Below the pieces are notes generated by a model. The model saw nothing but the letters and a program-made list of their open reading frames with translations, had not been told where the DNA came from and did not search any database. From NCBI GenBank assembly GCA_024275485.1, contig JAJRZA010000087.1, forward strand, positions 1-32,211: 32,211 bases of DNA. The letters are read 5' to 3'. Positions 24,752 through 32,211 of this stretch are shown here, piece after piece (the first letter of the stretch is position 1; each line of letters opens with the position of its first letter). A program made the translations under genes and the position numbers. The DNA comes from Candidatus Krumholzibacteriota bacterium. Lineage in GTDB: Bacteria > Krumholzibacteriota > Krumholzibacteriia > LZORAL124-64-63.

Positions 24752-25663
24752 CTACCAATCCACTTCCACACTCCAGATGTTGGGCTGGGTTGCACCATAG
24801 CTGCAATAAACAACTTTCGACCCATCCGGCGAGTAGTCAGGCCAATATCCGCCATGCATGGTCACGCGGAAGGCTTCGCCACCCACGGACGCAACGGTGT
24901 AGATCTCGGAAATCCCGGAAATAGTACTTTCAAAGACGATCTCTTGACCATCAGGTGACCAGGAAGGGTGTCCCACATAGCCGCTCACGCTGGTTATCTG
25001 GGTAGGATTCAAGCCCAACCTGGTGATGGTGTACAAGGCAACGAAACCATCCCGATTGGATTCAAAAACCAGATTCTCCCCATCGGGAGACCAGTCGGAA
25101 CTGCGGCTGTAGATACCGTCAGCCGAAGTGGTCAGGCGCTGGGGGTCTCCCCCGCCAACTGGGACCAGCCACAAATCAGAGCCACCGGCCTTGTCCCGAT
25201 TCGATTCAAAACTGATAAAGTTATTGTTGGGCGACCAGTTGGGACTGCCATCATCGGTTGCTCCACTGGTCAGCTGAATGGGCTGGGATCCAGGCGTAAC
25301 CAGATCCAGGACCCAGATGTCCTTGGCGCCGGCCCGTTCGGATTCGAAAGCAATGCTGTTGCCGTCGGGCGACCAGCAGGGCGAGCTGTCGAAAGCGCCA
25401 TCGGTGGTCAACTGCTCGGGCGTACCACCAGTGGGGGGCACCCGCCAGATATCCATGTTGCCGGCGGAATCGGATTCAAAAAGAATCCAGTTGCCGTCAG
25501 GACTGTAGTTGGGATTTCCTTCAAAGTCATCATTGTTGGTGACTTGGAAAATCACCGGAACCCTGGCCGGTGGCGCAGGGCTGGTGCTGTCGTCACTGCT
25601 GCAACCAGCAATCAAGACCAGCATCAGAATTGTCGCCAAAGTTAAGCTGCCAAATACACGCAT
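24752..25663 (-). CDS. TolB-like propeller lipoprotein, about 303 aa
   Basis: The ATG at 25663 has AAGGAG seven bases upstream and begins a lipoprotein signal (LATILMLVLIAGC). After a Ser/Pro linker come at least six repeats of the form (P/S)xxSPDGxxIxFxSxxxGxxDIWxV, the WD40-like PD40 blades found in TolB (for example NPNYSPDGNWILFESDSAGN and WSPDGQEIVFESTISG). It is probably a periplasmic or surface-anchored six-bladed propeller. It is not a true TolB, since no Pal or TolA genes adjoin it and the N-terminal TolB domain is absent. The longer frame up to 25708 is not needed. Confidence 0.87.
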   Translation of the reverse strand: MRVFGSLTLATILMLVLIAGCSSDDSTSPAPPARVPVIFQVTNNDDFEGNPNYSPDGNWILFESDSAGNMDIWRVPPTGGTPEQLTTDGAFDSSPCWSPDGNSIAFESERAGAKDIWVLDLVTPGSQPIQLTSGATDDGSPNWSPNNNFISFESNRDKAGGSDLWLVPVGGGDPQRLTTSADGIYSRSSDWSPDGENLVFESNRDGFVALYTITRLGLNPTQITSVSGYVGHPSWSPDGQEIVFESTISGISEIYTVASVGGEAFRVTMHGGYWPDYSPDGSKVVYCSYGATQPNIWSVEVDW

Positions 25664-25814
25664 TAAAATTCTCCTTGTTCCAACTTCTAGAACCGGCAGA
25701 CACAGCAAACCACAGGCCCAAATTCCGGTTAATTACCTAACTGTTTGGTATATCGGCTTCATCTTACTAAATTTAAGAAATATTCTAAAAAAGAACAGTC
25801 TCAATCAAAAGAAA

Positions 25815-26789
25815 TCACCTGACCAGGGTAACAGCACCTTTGGCCAAAACACCGTTGGTCTGAATCACATAGAGGTAGCGACCACTTGAAACGCCTTGTC
25901 CTTGATCGTTGTCCCCGTTCCAGTCCACCGATACGTTGTCGCCGGCGATGCGCCCGCCAATGATGGTGCGAACCAGGGAGCCACGAACATCGAAAATGCT
26001 CAGGCGGACTGAATTACCGACGTTGACACCACTGGGCAGTGCCATCTTGATGGTAGTTCGGGGGTTGCAGGGATTGGGATAGGCAGTGACTGAAGCCGTC
26101 GTGCTCGTTGCCTGGGCTTTCTCCGCCAGGAACCCAAGCATCAAATCGTTAAGACCATCCACCTCGGTGGGCAGGTCCAGATAGTGGTTTTCGATGCTGC
26201 CGGTGCTGGTGGCCAGGCTGCCACCAAACAGGAAACGAAAATCCTCGGCTACGATTTCCCGGGCACGGTCGGCGTGTGGAGCGCTGGGGCCGTTCATTTC
26301 TAGATCCAAGCCACGAAGTTGCAGATACGAATCCCAGCGAATTGAGCTGTTGTCCATGTAGGATGCGGTCAGGACATGACCCATCTCGTGGGTAGTGATG
26401 TAAGCCTGGGTGGCGGCGGCGATGGTACCGGTGCCGGGAGCCAGGTAGATGCTGTTGCCCCGGGCATAGCTGCTGTTGATGCTGGCCGCAGGGGCAGGCA
26501 GCAGATACACCGTCACGTCCAGGTCAAGGCTGAAACCATTCATATCCGCCAGGGCACCCAACACTTCATCATTGTCGAATGGCACGTAATTGCTTTGGTT
26601 GGCAGCCAAATTGATGTTGCAGACGGCGGGATTGAGGCGAATTTCGTCGGCACCATAAATGGTAACCTTGATACCGTTGGCCAACTCATGCACCTCAGAA
26701 GCGGCGGCGGCAACGCCAATGACAAGGGTCAGAATCAGCATCAGCAAAAATGTCATCAATTTGGTATTGCTGTTGCGCTGAGTCATCAT
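25815..26789 (-). CDS. Secreted zinc metalloprotease-like protein with C-terminal sorting domain, 324 aa
   Basis: The ATG at 26789 follows GAGAGGGATC and begins a signal peptide (LMTFLLMLILTLVIGVAAAA). HEMGH (134-138) is a zincin HExxH motif with two histidines and the catalytic glutamate; the third ligand is not identified. The last 90 residues form a FlgD-like sorting domain (AYPNPCNPRTTI, LSIFDVRGSLVRTI, SGRYLYVI). It is probably an exported, possibly surface-anchored peptidase whose substrate is unknown. The open frame runs upstream to 27116, but that part has no signal features and looks like leader sequence. The upstream 400 bp is AT-rich and bears short G-run motifs. Confidence 0.83.
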   Translation of the reverse strand: MMTQRNSNTKLMTFLLMLILTLVIGVAAAASEVHELANGIKVTIYGADEIRLNPAVCNINLAANQSNYVPFDNDEVLGALADMNGFSLDLDVTVYLLPAPAASINSSYARGNSIYLAPGTGTIAAATQAYITTHEMGHVLTASYMDNSSIRWDSYLQLRGLDLEMNGPSAPHADRAREIVAEDFRFLFGGSLATSTGSIENHYLDLPTEVDGLNDLMLGFLAEKAQATSTTASVTAYPNPCNPRTTIKMALPSGVNVGNSVRLSIFDVRGSLVRTIIGGRIAGDNVSVDWNGDNDQGQGVSSGRYLYVIQTNGVLAKGAVTLVR

Positions 26790-27046
26790 GATCCCTCTCT
26801 GTCCCTTTTTCGAAATCCTGGAGCCTTCTGCTGCCCTGCCGGCTACCCTGTTGGTCTGTACCCAATATAAGGCAGGTTTCATACCTGTATGGGCAATCAG
26901 GAGCCCCTGACGAAATGCTTGAGCGGGAATGGACCAAAACCTGCATATCTCGTTAATTATTAGCACATTACAAATATTCTTTTTTGGAAATAAATACTGG
27001 TAATTCCACCCCGAAGGAGTTTCAGCGATGACCCCAAGGGCAGAAT

Positions 27047-27188
27047 GGGGATTTTTACCCAATTTGGGTTGAATTTTCACCCACTCAACATGCAGAATTA
27101 TACCACAACAAGACACCGAGTGGGGATTTTTTACATTTTATCTGGGGAATTTTCCCCTTGCTAATAATAAAAACTGTAGGGAATTTTC
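27047..27188. repeat. Cluster of GGGGAWTTTT-like motifs
   Basis: Five related blocks occur in about 140 bp: GGGGATTTTTA (27047-27057), GAATTTTCAC (27071-27080), GGGGATTTTTT (27122-27132), GGGGAATTTTCCCC (27144-27157, itself nearly palindromic) and GGGAATTTTC (27179-27188). They bracket the possible -10 at 27097-27102. They may be repeated operators; spacing is irregular. Confidence 0.5.
27097..27102 (-). promoter_or_regulatory. Possible extended -10 of the zincin gene
   Basis: On the minus strand TGGTATAAT gives a perfect TATAAT hexamer with the TGn extension. No recognisable -35 lies 17 bases upstream. It would start a leader of about 300 bases before the zincin ATG. Confidence 0.45.
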
Positions 27189-27256
27189 TGGGGGTCATTT
27201 TGAATGGTTGGGTTGTGGCCCGGTATCAAGCAGGTTGTTGAAAACTCCTCCCGGGG

Positions 27257-28729
27257 TCAGGCGCGTCCAAATCGACTGACCAGCATCGCCCCCATGCCGA
27301 AAAGGTAAGCCACCAACTTGATGCCGGCACCAATGATAACCAGACCATCGGCCACCATGCCGAGTGAAGGAACAAGGCCTGCCAATACGCCAAGCAGATA
27401 AACGCCGTCCAGAACCAATATTCCCAGTACCAAAACCACCCAATCCGATTTGCAGGATCCGGCAATCATGGTGCAGATACGGCGGCCGAGAACTATGGCC
27501 ACCACTCCGACAGAAAGCACCGAAAGCACCATCAGGGCCACCAGAACCAGGAGAGCCACCGGAATGCCAATGACCGTCAGAACCAAAACCCCAATGAGGA
27601 TGAGTCCAAGCAGATAGATCACAAAAGTTCCACCCATTCCCACCCAGAGGCTGGGCAGTGGGCGCTCATTCAATCCGGCAAGAATCCTATCAAGTTGACC
27701 GCGAGGAGTGATGGCCAGGATCAAAAGGGTCAGTAGAACCACCAAAACCAATTCACCCACTCCCAACAGCAATCCCAACAGCCCGTGCTCCGAAGCCAGA
27801 ATGGAACCCCCGTCATCCCAACCGGGGAAGGGATCGACGACGACCACATCGCCAACTTCTGCCAGGATATCCTGATCCAGCCGGCCACCAACGGTCACGA
27901 TCTGGCCAGTAACTTCGGCTGTTTCAGTGAGCCCCAAATTCCCAAAAACAGTGACGACATCCCCATCGACCCGGCCGGAGATTTCGCCATCACCAAAAAC
28001 AATCACCACATTGCCACGCACATCCTCGTTGGCTGAAATCAACAGATTATCCCAAACCTTGACGATGTTGCCTTTCAAGATTTTTCGCTGGGGTTTCTTT
28101 GATTCTTCCCCGTTGAATCCCCAGGACCAGGACCGTCGGATTTCGTCACTCTGGGCTTCGGGCAACTCGCTGAGAATAAACTTCTGCAGCAATTCAAAGC
28201 CCTGAGTGAGCTGTTCATCCAGGTTTTCAGGAATATCAATGATGATTCCTTCGCCCTCGGCATCCAGCAGGGAGATGCGGTTGTTGGCGATCTCCAGTTC
28301 CATTTGGCTGAGTTCCCCACCGATTCCTTCGATGATGTGGGTGAAATCCTCAATGGTGTTTTGCAGGCGCTGGCGTTGCTCCTCTGTTATCTCAAAATCG
28401 AATTGCTCCAGATCCAGACTGTCGCGCAGGCCGGCAATGGCCCGACTGTATTCCTGAATTTCCAACCGCAAACTGTCTCGGGAGGCCGTGTTGACAGTGG
28501 TGGCTATCTTCAGGATTCGGGGAAATGCAGGAAATTCCGGTGCAACAGGAGCCTCATCGGGTTCTGCCTGAACAATGATGAGTTCCTGGGAAAGGGCACA
28601 TTTTGGTTGCCAAAGATCAAACACGGTGATGAGGAGCAAAGACAAGATGCTTAACAACAAGGCGTAAACAGGGGCGCGATTCACCAATGAACCGCGCCCT
28701 TGAGTTGTCAGAACACCTTGCATCGACAT
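27257..28729 (-). CDS. Membrane protein with coiled coil and bactofilin-like repeats, about 490 aa
   Basis: From the N-terminus there is a hydrophobic segment (ALLLSILSLLLITVFDL), a long charged helical region (about 75-170, likely coiled coil, with RDSLRLEIQEYSRAIAGL), short beta repeats (DVRGNVVIVFGDGEISGRVDGDVVTVFGN, then GQIVTVGGRLDQ) like polymer-forming bactofilin turns, and four or more transmembrane helices at the C-terminus. No enzyme motif is recognised. A TTG at 28765 would overlap the anti-sigma gene but looks less likely than the ATG at 28729, which sits 7 bp after its stop. Being directly downstream of sigma and anti-sigma genes, it may be their envelope effector or target; that is inference. 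Confidence 0.75.
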   Translation of the reverse strand: MSMQGVLTTQGRGSLVNRAPVYALLLSILSLLLITVFDLWQPKCALSQELIIVQAEPDEAPVAPEFPAFPRILKIATTVNTASRDSLRLEIQEYSRAIAGLRDSLDLEQFDFEITEEQRQRLQNTIEDFTHIIEGIGGELSQMELEIANNRISLLDAEGEGIIIDIPENLDEQLTQGFELLQKFILSELPEAQSDEIRRSWSWGFNGEESKKPQRKILKGNIVKVWDNLLISANEDVRGNVVIVFGDGEISGRVDGDVVTVFGNLGLTETAEVTGQIVTVGGRLDQDILAEVGDVVVVDPFPGWDDGGSILASEHGLLGLLLGVGELVLVVLLTLLILAITPRGQLDRILAGLNERPLPSLWVGMGGTFVIYLLGLILIGVLVLTVIGIPVALLVLVALMVLSVLSVGVVAIVLGRRICTMIAGSCKSDWVVLVLGILVLDGVYLLGVLAGLVPSLGMVADGLVIIGAGIKLVAYLFGMGAMLVSRFGRA

Positions 28730-28736
28730 ATTTGGA

Positions 28737-29258
28737 TCAACTTTCTGATTGCTGAGCCAGGACAACCCGGCGGCCGATGCCCTGAATCCGTACCAACAGT
28801 TCAGGCACCACCCCCGCGACCACCATCAATGGCAGGAAGCCGGAGAGGATAGGAAGATCCATGGCAACCATGCCCAGCAGAGACAGAATCGAAACACCAA
28901 CACCCGCCAACCGGGTCACCCGGGAACGGACCATGGCGGGCAGGAATTCCTTTTCAAGATAAACCGGAACCCGCTCGCGCCTGATCTTTTCCATGGCACG
29001 ATACCTCTGGTAATTAACCGAGGCGAGGATTTTCTCATCAAAATTGGCGGGGGCCTGATAGTCGGGAAGGTTGTCCAGCAATTGGAACATACCCTCCAAA
29101 CGATCGTGCTCCACCTGGCAATCGACGCATTCGCGAAGATGCAGAAAGAGTTGAAGACTTGTTTTTTTCTCCAGAGTACCATCGAGGTATTCCTGAAGAT
29201 CATCCCGGCACGATCCACATTTCATGGATGGGTTGGGATTGGTTTCCTTGCGGCCCAT
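28737..29258 (-). CDS. Zinc-finger anti-sigma factor, 173 aa
   Basis: The N-terminus has the zf-HC2 pattern: Cys 14, Cys 17, then His 40, Cys 44 and Cys 47 (HLRECVDC), as in ZAS-type anti-sigma factors that hold an ECF sigma on the cytoplasmic face. A linker with basic residues follows, then hydrophobic segments (VGVSILSLLGMVAMDLPILSGFLPLMVVAGVVPELLV) that should anchor it in the inner membrane. AAGGAGG lies before the ATG. It is downstream of the ECF sigma gene, though 250 bp apart, and upstream of the membrane protein gene. Confidence 0.87.
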   Translation of the reverse strand: MGRKETNPNPSMKCGSCRDDLQEYLDGTLEKKTSLQLFLHLRECVDCQVEHDRLEGMFQLLDNLPDYQAPANFDEKILASVNYQRYRAMEKIRRERVPVYLEKEFLPAMVRSRVTRLAGVGVSILSLLGMVAMDLPILSGFLPLMVVAGVVPELLVRIQGIGRRVVLAQQSES

Positions 29259-29508
29259 GACCGCCTCCTTGTTTGGCGAAAAACTTCGCTTTCCCGGGTT
29301 TCGTGGGGTAGACCGTTCACCCGGGAATTCCGTTGTTGATCATTCTAGCCGGGGACCACAACCGGTTTCGAACCACCGGCCGTGGCACCCCTCGGCCGAC
29401 AGGCGTCATATCCCCCGACATTGACTTGATCACCTGTCTGGTGAGCGATTACGCCCCCGGAAAGGCTTTGTTTCAAAAAAACCACCTCTTTTTTAGAAAA
29501 CAGGCAGT

Positions 29509-30090
29509 TCAGATATCATAGGACCGGGCCTTCAGCATTTGCTGGATCATGTTGCGAGCCCTGTGGATGCGGGCCTTCACCGTGCCGAGCGGCAATTGCA
29601 ACACCACGGCGATCTCCTCATAGGAAAGTTGTTGATCATGACGCAGCATGGTGATGGCCTTGTAATGGGGTGGCAGATCCCCAATAACCTCTTCCAGCTT
29701 GGCCAGAGCCTCTTTGCGTTGCAGCACCGTATCGGGCCCAGGGCCGCTGTCCGGCAACTGGAGCTCATATTCTTCTCCATCGGCGCTGGTGGCTCCTTCG
29801 ATGGATTGAAAACGCATGCGCTTGCGTCTTAGAAAATCGATACAGTGGTTGGTGGCAATGCGAAATAGCCAACTGCTGAAGGCGTAACTCTCGTCGAAAC
29901 GATCCAGAAGATTAAAAACCTTGATGAAAACTTCCTGGGCCAGATCGGTAGCGTCTTCGTTGTTGCGGGACATTCGATAGCAGAGATTGTAGATGGCACC
30001 ACGATAGCGGGTGAGGATTTCGGCGAATGCCGCCTCTTCGCCCCGCTTGCAACGGCGGATGGTTTTCAGATCCTGATGCCGATCGAACAT
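29509..30090 (-). CDS. ECF-type RNA polymerase sigma factor, 193 aa
   Basis: Region 2 is seen as YRMSRNNEDATDLAQEVFIKVFN with SSWLFRIATNHCIDFLRRKR, and region 4 as LPPHYKAITMLRHDQQLSYEEIAVVLQLPLGTVKARIHRARNMI, the helix-turn-helix that reads the -35 element. The linker carries an acidic, Gly/Pro-rich loop. It is an RpoE-type ECF sigma. The ATG at 30090 has GGAGG five bases upstream; the open frame to 30147 is not needed. Its probable regulator is the zinc-finger anti-sigma downstream. The gene is divergent from eno, with only about 70 bp between. Confidence 0.93.
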   Translation of the reverse strand: MFDRHQDLKTIRRCKRGEEAAFAEILTRYRGAIYNLCYRMSRNNEDATDLAQEVFIKVFNLLDRFDESYAFSSWLFRIATNHCIDFLRRKRMRFQSIEGATSADGEEYELQLPDSGPGPDTVLQRKEALAKLEEVIGDLPPHYKAITMLRHDQQLSYEEIAVVLQLPLGTVKARIHRARNMIQQMLKARSYDI

Positions 30091-30162
30091 GGTGCCTCCA
30101 GTTGGTTTTCGGGTCGGAAGATAGCCCGCCGTACCATCAGTGGTCAACCGGGTTTCCTTTGA

Positions 30163-31557
<1,395 letters not shown>

Positions 31558-31565
31558 TTGCCCCT

Positions 31566-31596
31566 TGGTGCGGGTTGGTCAGACCCGCCCGCACCA
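31566..31596 (+). other. Hairpin between eno and the FtsB-like gene
   Basis: TGGTGCGGG (31566-31574) and CCCGCACCA (31588-31596), a perfect 9-bp stem with a 13-base loop, nine bases after the eno stop. No T-tract follows, so it more likely shields the eno message or attenuates readthrough than ends it. Confidence 0.5.
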
Positions 31597-31633
31597 GGTG
31601 TAGGATTTCAACGGACCACATGGAGGTGGCTCG

Positions 31634-32032
31634 GTGCATTCAAAATCGTTTTCAGAATATTTTCCCTGGTCGAAACAATCTCGACAGGGCAACCAGCACA
31701 CATACACTCCTGCCCGTGAAAGAGCTCTGGCCCAGCGATCCAATGGTTTGGTCGCCCTGGCTGTGGTAATTGTCTTGTTGGCCCTGTCCCAGTTTGGGGA
31801 AGATGGCTTGGCCACCTTCCTCAGGCTCCGATCTCATGAAAAGGAACTGGTCGATGATGTTGGTGTATTGGAAGGGCAAAACGAAGACATGAGACAAAAA
31901 TTGCATGGATTGGCAACCAGCCGCTCCGTATTGGAGGCTCTTGCCAGAGAAGAACACAATATGCAAAAACCCCAGGAAGAGGTTCTAACTGTACTTCCTG
32001 AGGATTCCGTCCAGAATATCCAGATTCAATAA
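31634..32032 (+). CDS. FtsB/DivIC-like septum protein, 132 aa
   Basis: A basic cytoplasmic tail (about 1-37), one transmembrane helix (about 38-53, GLVALAVVIVLLALSQFG) and a coiled-coil stretch (LRSHEKELVDDVGVLEGQNEDMRQKLHGL) are followed by LEALAREEHNMQKPQEEVL, the closing motif of FtsB/DivIC. These proteins form the divisome sub-complex with FtsL and FtsQ. The start is a GTG with GGAGG seven bases upstream. The eno-ftsB order is common in bacteria, which supports the call. The N-terminal tail is longer than in E. coli FtsB. Confidence 0.9.
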   Translation: MHSKSFSEYFPWSKQSRQGNQHTYTPARERALAQRSNGLVALAVVIVLLALSQFGEDGLATFLRLRSHEKELVDDVGVLEGQNEDMRQKLHGLATSRSVLEALAREEHNMQKPQEEVLTVLPEDSVQNIQIQ

Positions 32033-32083
32033 CGCATCTGTTTTAATTGCCAGGAGAAAGCTGATATTTTCCTTTCGGCTTTC

Positions 32084-32112
32084 TTGACAGCCCAACAGCA
32101 GGCTCCTATATT
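32084..32112 (+). promoter_or_regulatory. Strong promoter of tRNA-fMet
   Basis: TTGACA (32084-32089), 17-bp spacer, TATATT (32107-32112), followed by a GCGC-containing discriminator region. It lies about 20 bases before the mature tRNA. Confidence 0.85.
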
Positions 32113-32134
32113 GCGCTAACCAAACGAATATGGA

Positions 32135-32211
<77 letters not shown>

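Larger units (their letters stand above)
26790..27256 (-). other. Long non-coding region upstream of the zincin gene
   Basis: About 470 bp lie between the zincin start and the stop of the membrane-protein gene, with no convincing gene on either strand. The minus strand has a possible extended -10 at 27097-27102, which would give a leader of about 300 bases, and weak hairpins in the leader (TCAGG/CCTGA, CAGGT/ACCTG). The distal half holds repeated G-run/A-T motifs, listed separately. No known riboswitch fold is recognised. Confidence 0.6.

Noticed and set aside
26790-27090. A riboswitch in the leader of the zincin gene
   Set aside because: I compared it with c-di-GMP-I and other common patterns from memory and found no convincing core; only weak, generic hairpins are visible.
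28749-29339. A 196-codon plus-strand open frame
   Set aside because: Antisense to the anti-sigma gene, whose zinc motif and ribosome site on the other strand are clear.
29333-29424. Small open frames in the sigma to anti-sigma gap
   Set aside because: None has a ribosome site or a plausible protein composition; they are rich in Arg and Pro as expected from non-coding GC-rich DNA.

Overview
The window looks like a chromosomal segment from a Gram-negative bacterium of the wider FCB assemblage (a Krumholzibacteria/Latescibacteria/Eisenbacteria-like lineage). This is inferred from its contents, not from any search. The pointers are secreted proteins ending in FlgD-like sorting domains (NPxNPxT, then D-hydrophobic-GR/S), PorV/FadL-like outer-membrane proteins that end in an aromatic residue, an ExbB-ExbD-TonB set, SpoIVB-type S55 peptidase proteins, propeller lipoproteins and a minimal bacterial histone. 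Most of the DNA is core housekeeping and envelope genes. Only the first ~2 kb looks like accessory DNA.

Layout. 1-1950: a palindrome-rich stretch with a hypothetical ORF and an HNH endonuclease gene that carries several perfect three-base-loop palindromes inside its coding sequence. 1989-7126 (minus): S55-type peptidase, secreted propeller protein and tadA coupled by ATGA overlaps, then tRNA-Ser(GGA), tRNA-Ser(CGA), tRNA-Ala(CGC) and the SRP RNA. 7361-15838 (minus): tonB, exbB, exbD, a lipoprotein, a PorV-like barrel protein, a TPR lipoprotein, mnmA and an AsmA-like gene, with TAATG stop/start overlaps at four junctions and a GTGA overlap at a fifth. This run is followed by tRNA-Ser(UGA), tRNA-Ser(GCU), tRNA-Arg(ACG) and a strong terminator. 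16022-20905: murB (+), a giant FG-GAP secreted protein (-) and an outer-membrane barrel protein (+). 20966-22907 (minus): comM and a 56-residue histone-fold protein with its own terminator. 23149-24686 (plus): M20 peptidase and tRNA-Glu. 24752-26789 (minus): TolB-like propeller lipoprotein and a secreted zincin with a long AT-rich upstream region. 27257-30090 (minus): ECF sigma factor, zinc-finger anti-sigma and a coiled-coil/beta-repeat membrane protein. 30274-32211 (plus): enolase, an FtsB-like protein and initiator tRNA.

How it fits together. All four tRNA-Ser isoacceptors visible here (CGA, GGA, GCU, UGA) lie within 5.5 kb, next to two tRNA-modification genes. TadA would act on the A34 of the tRNA-Arg(ACG) present here, and MnmA on tRNAs such as the tRNA-Glu(UUC) present here. 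The TonB/ExbBD genes are co-transcribed with a lipoprotein, a barrel protein and a TPR lipoprotein but with no plug-type receptor, which suggests an energised envelope module of undefined job. Sigma, anti-sigma and membrane protein form a probable envelope-sensing module. Several sigma70-type promoters with 17-bp spacers are readable (murB, M20 peptidase, tRNA-Glu, eno, tRNA-fMet).

The strongest candidates for something little described are the in-frame, same-phase palindromes in the HNH gene, the minimal histone, the TonB/lipoprotein/barrel/TPR locus, the S55 protein with swapped order of catalytic motifs, and the G-run/A-T motif array upstream of the zincin gene.
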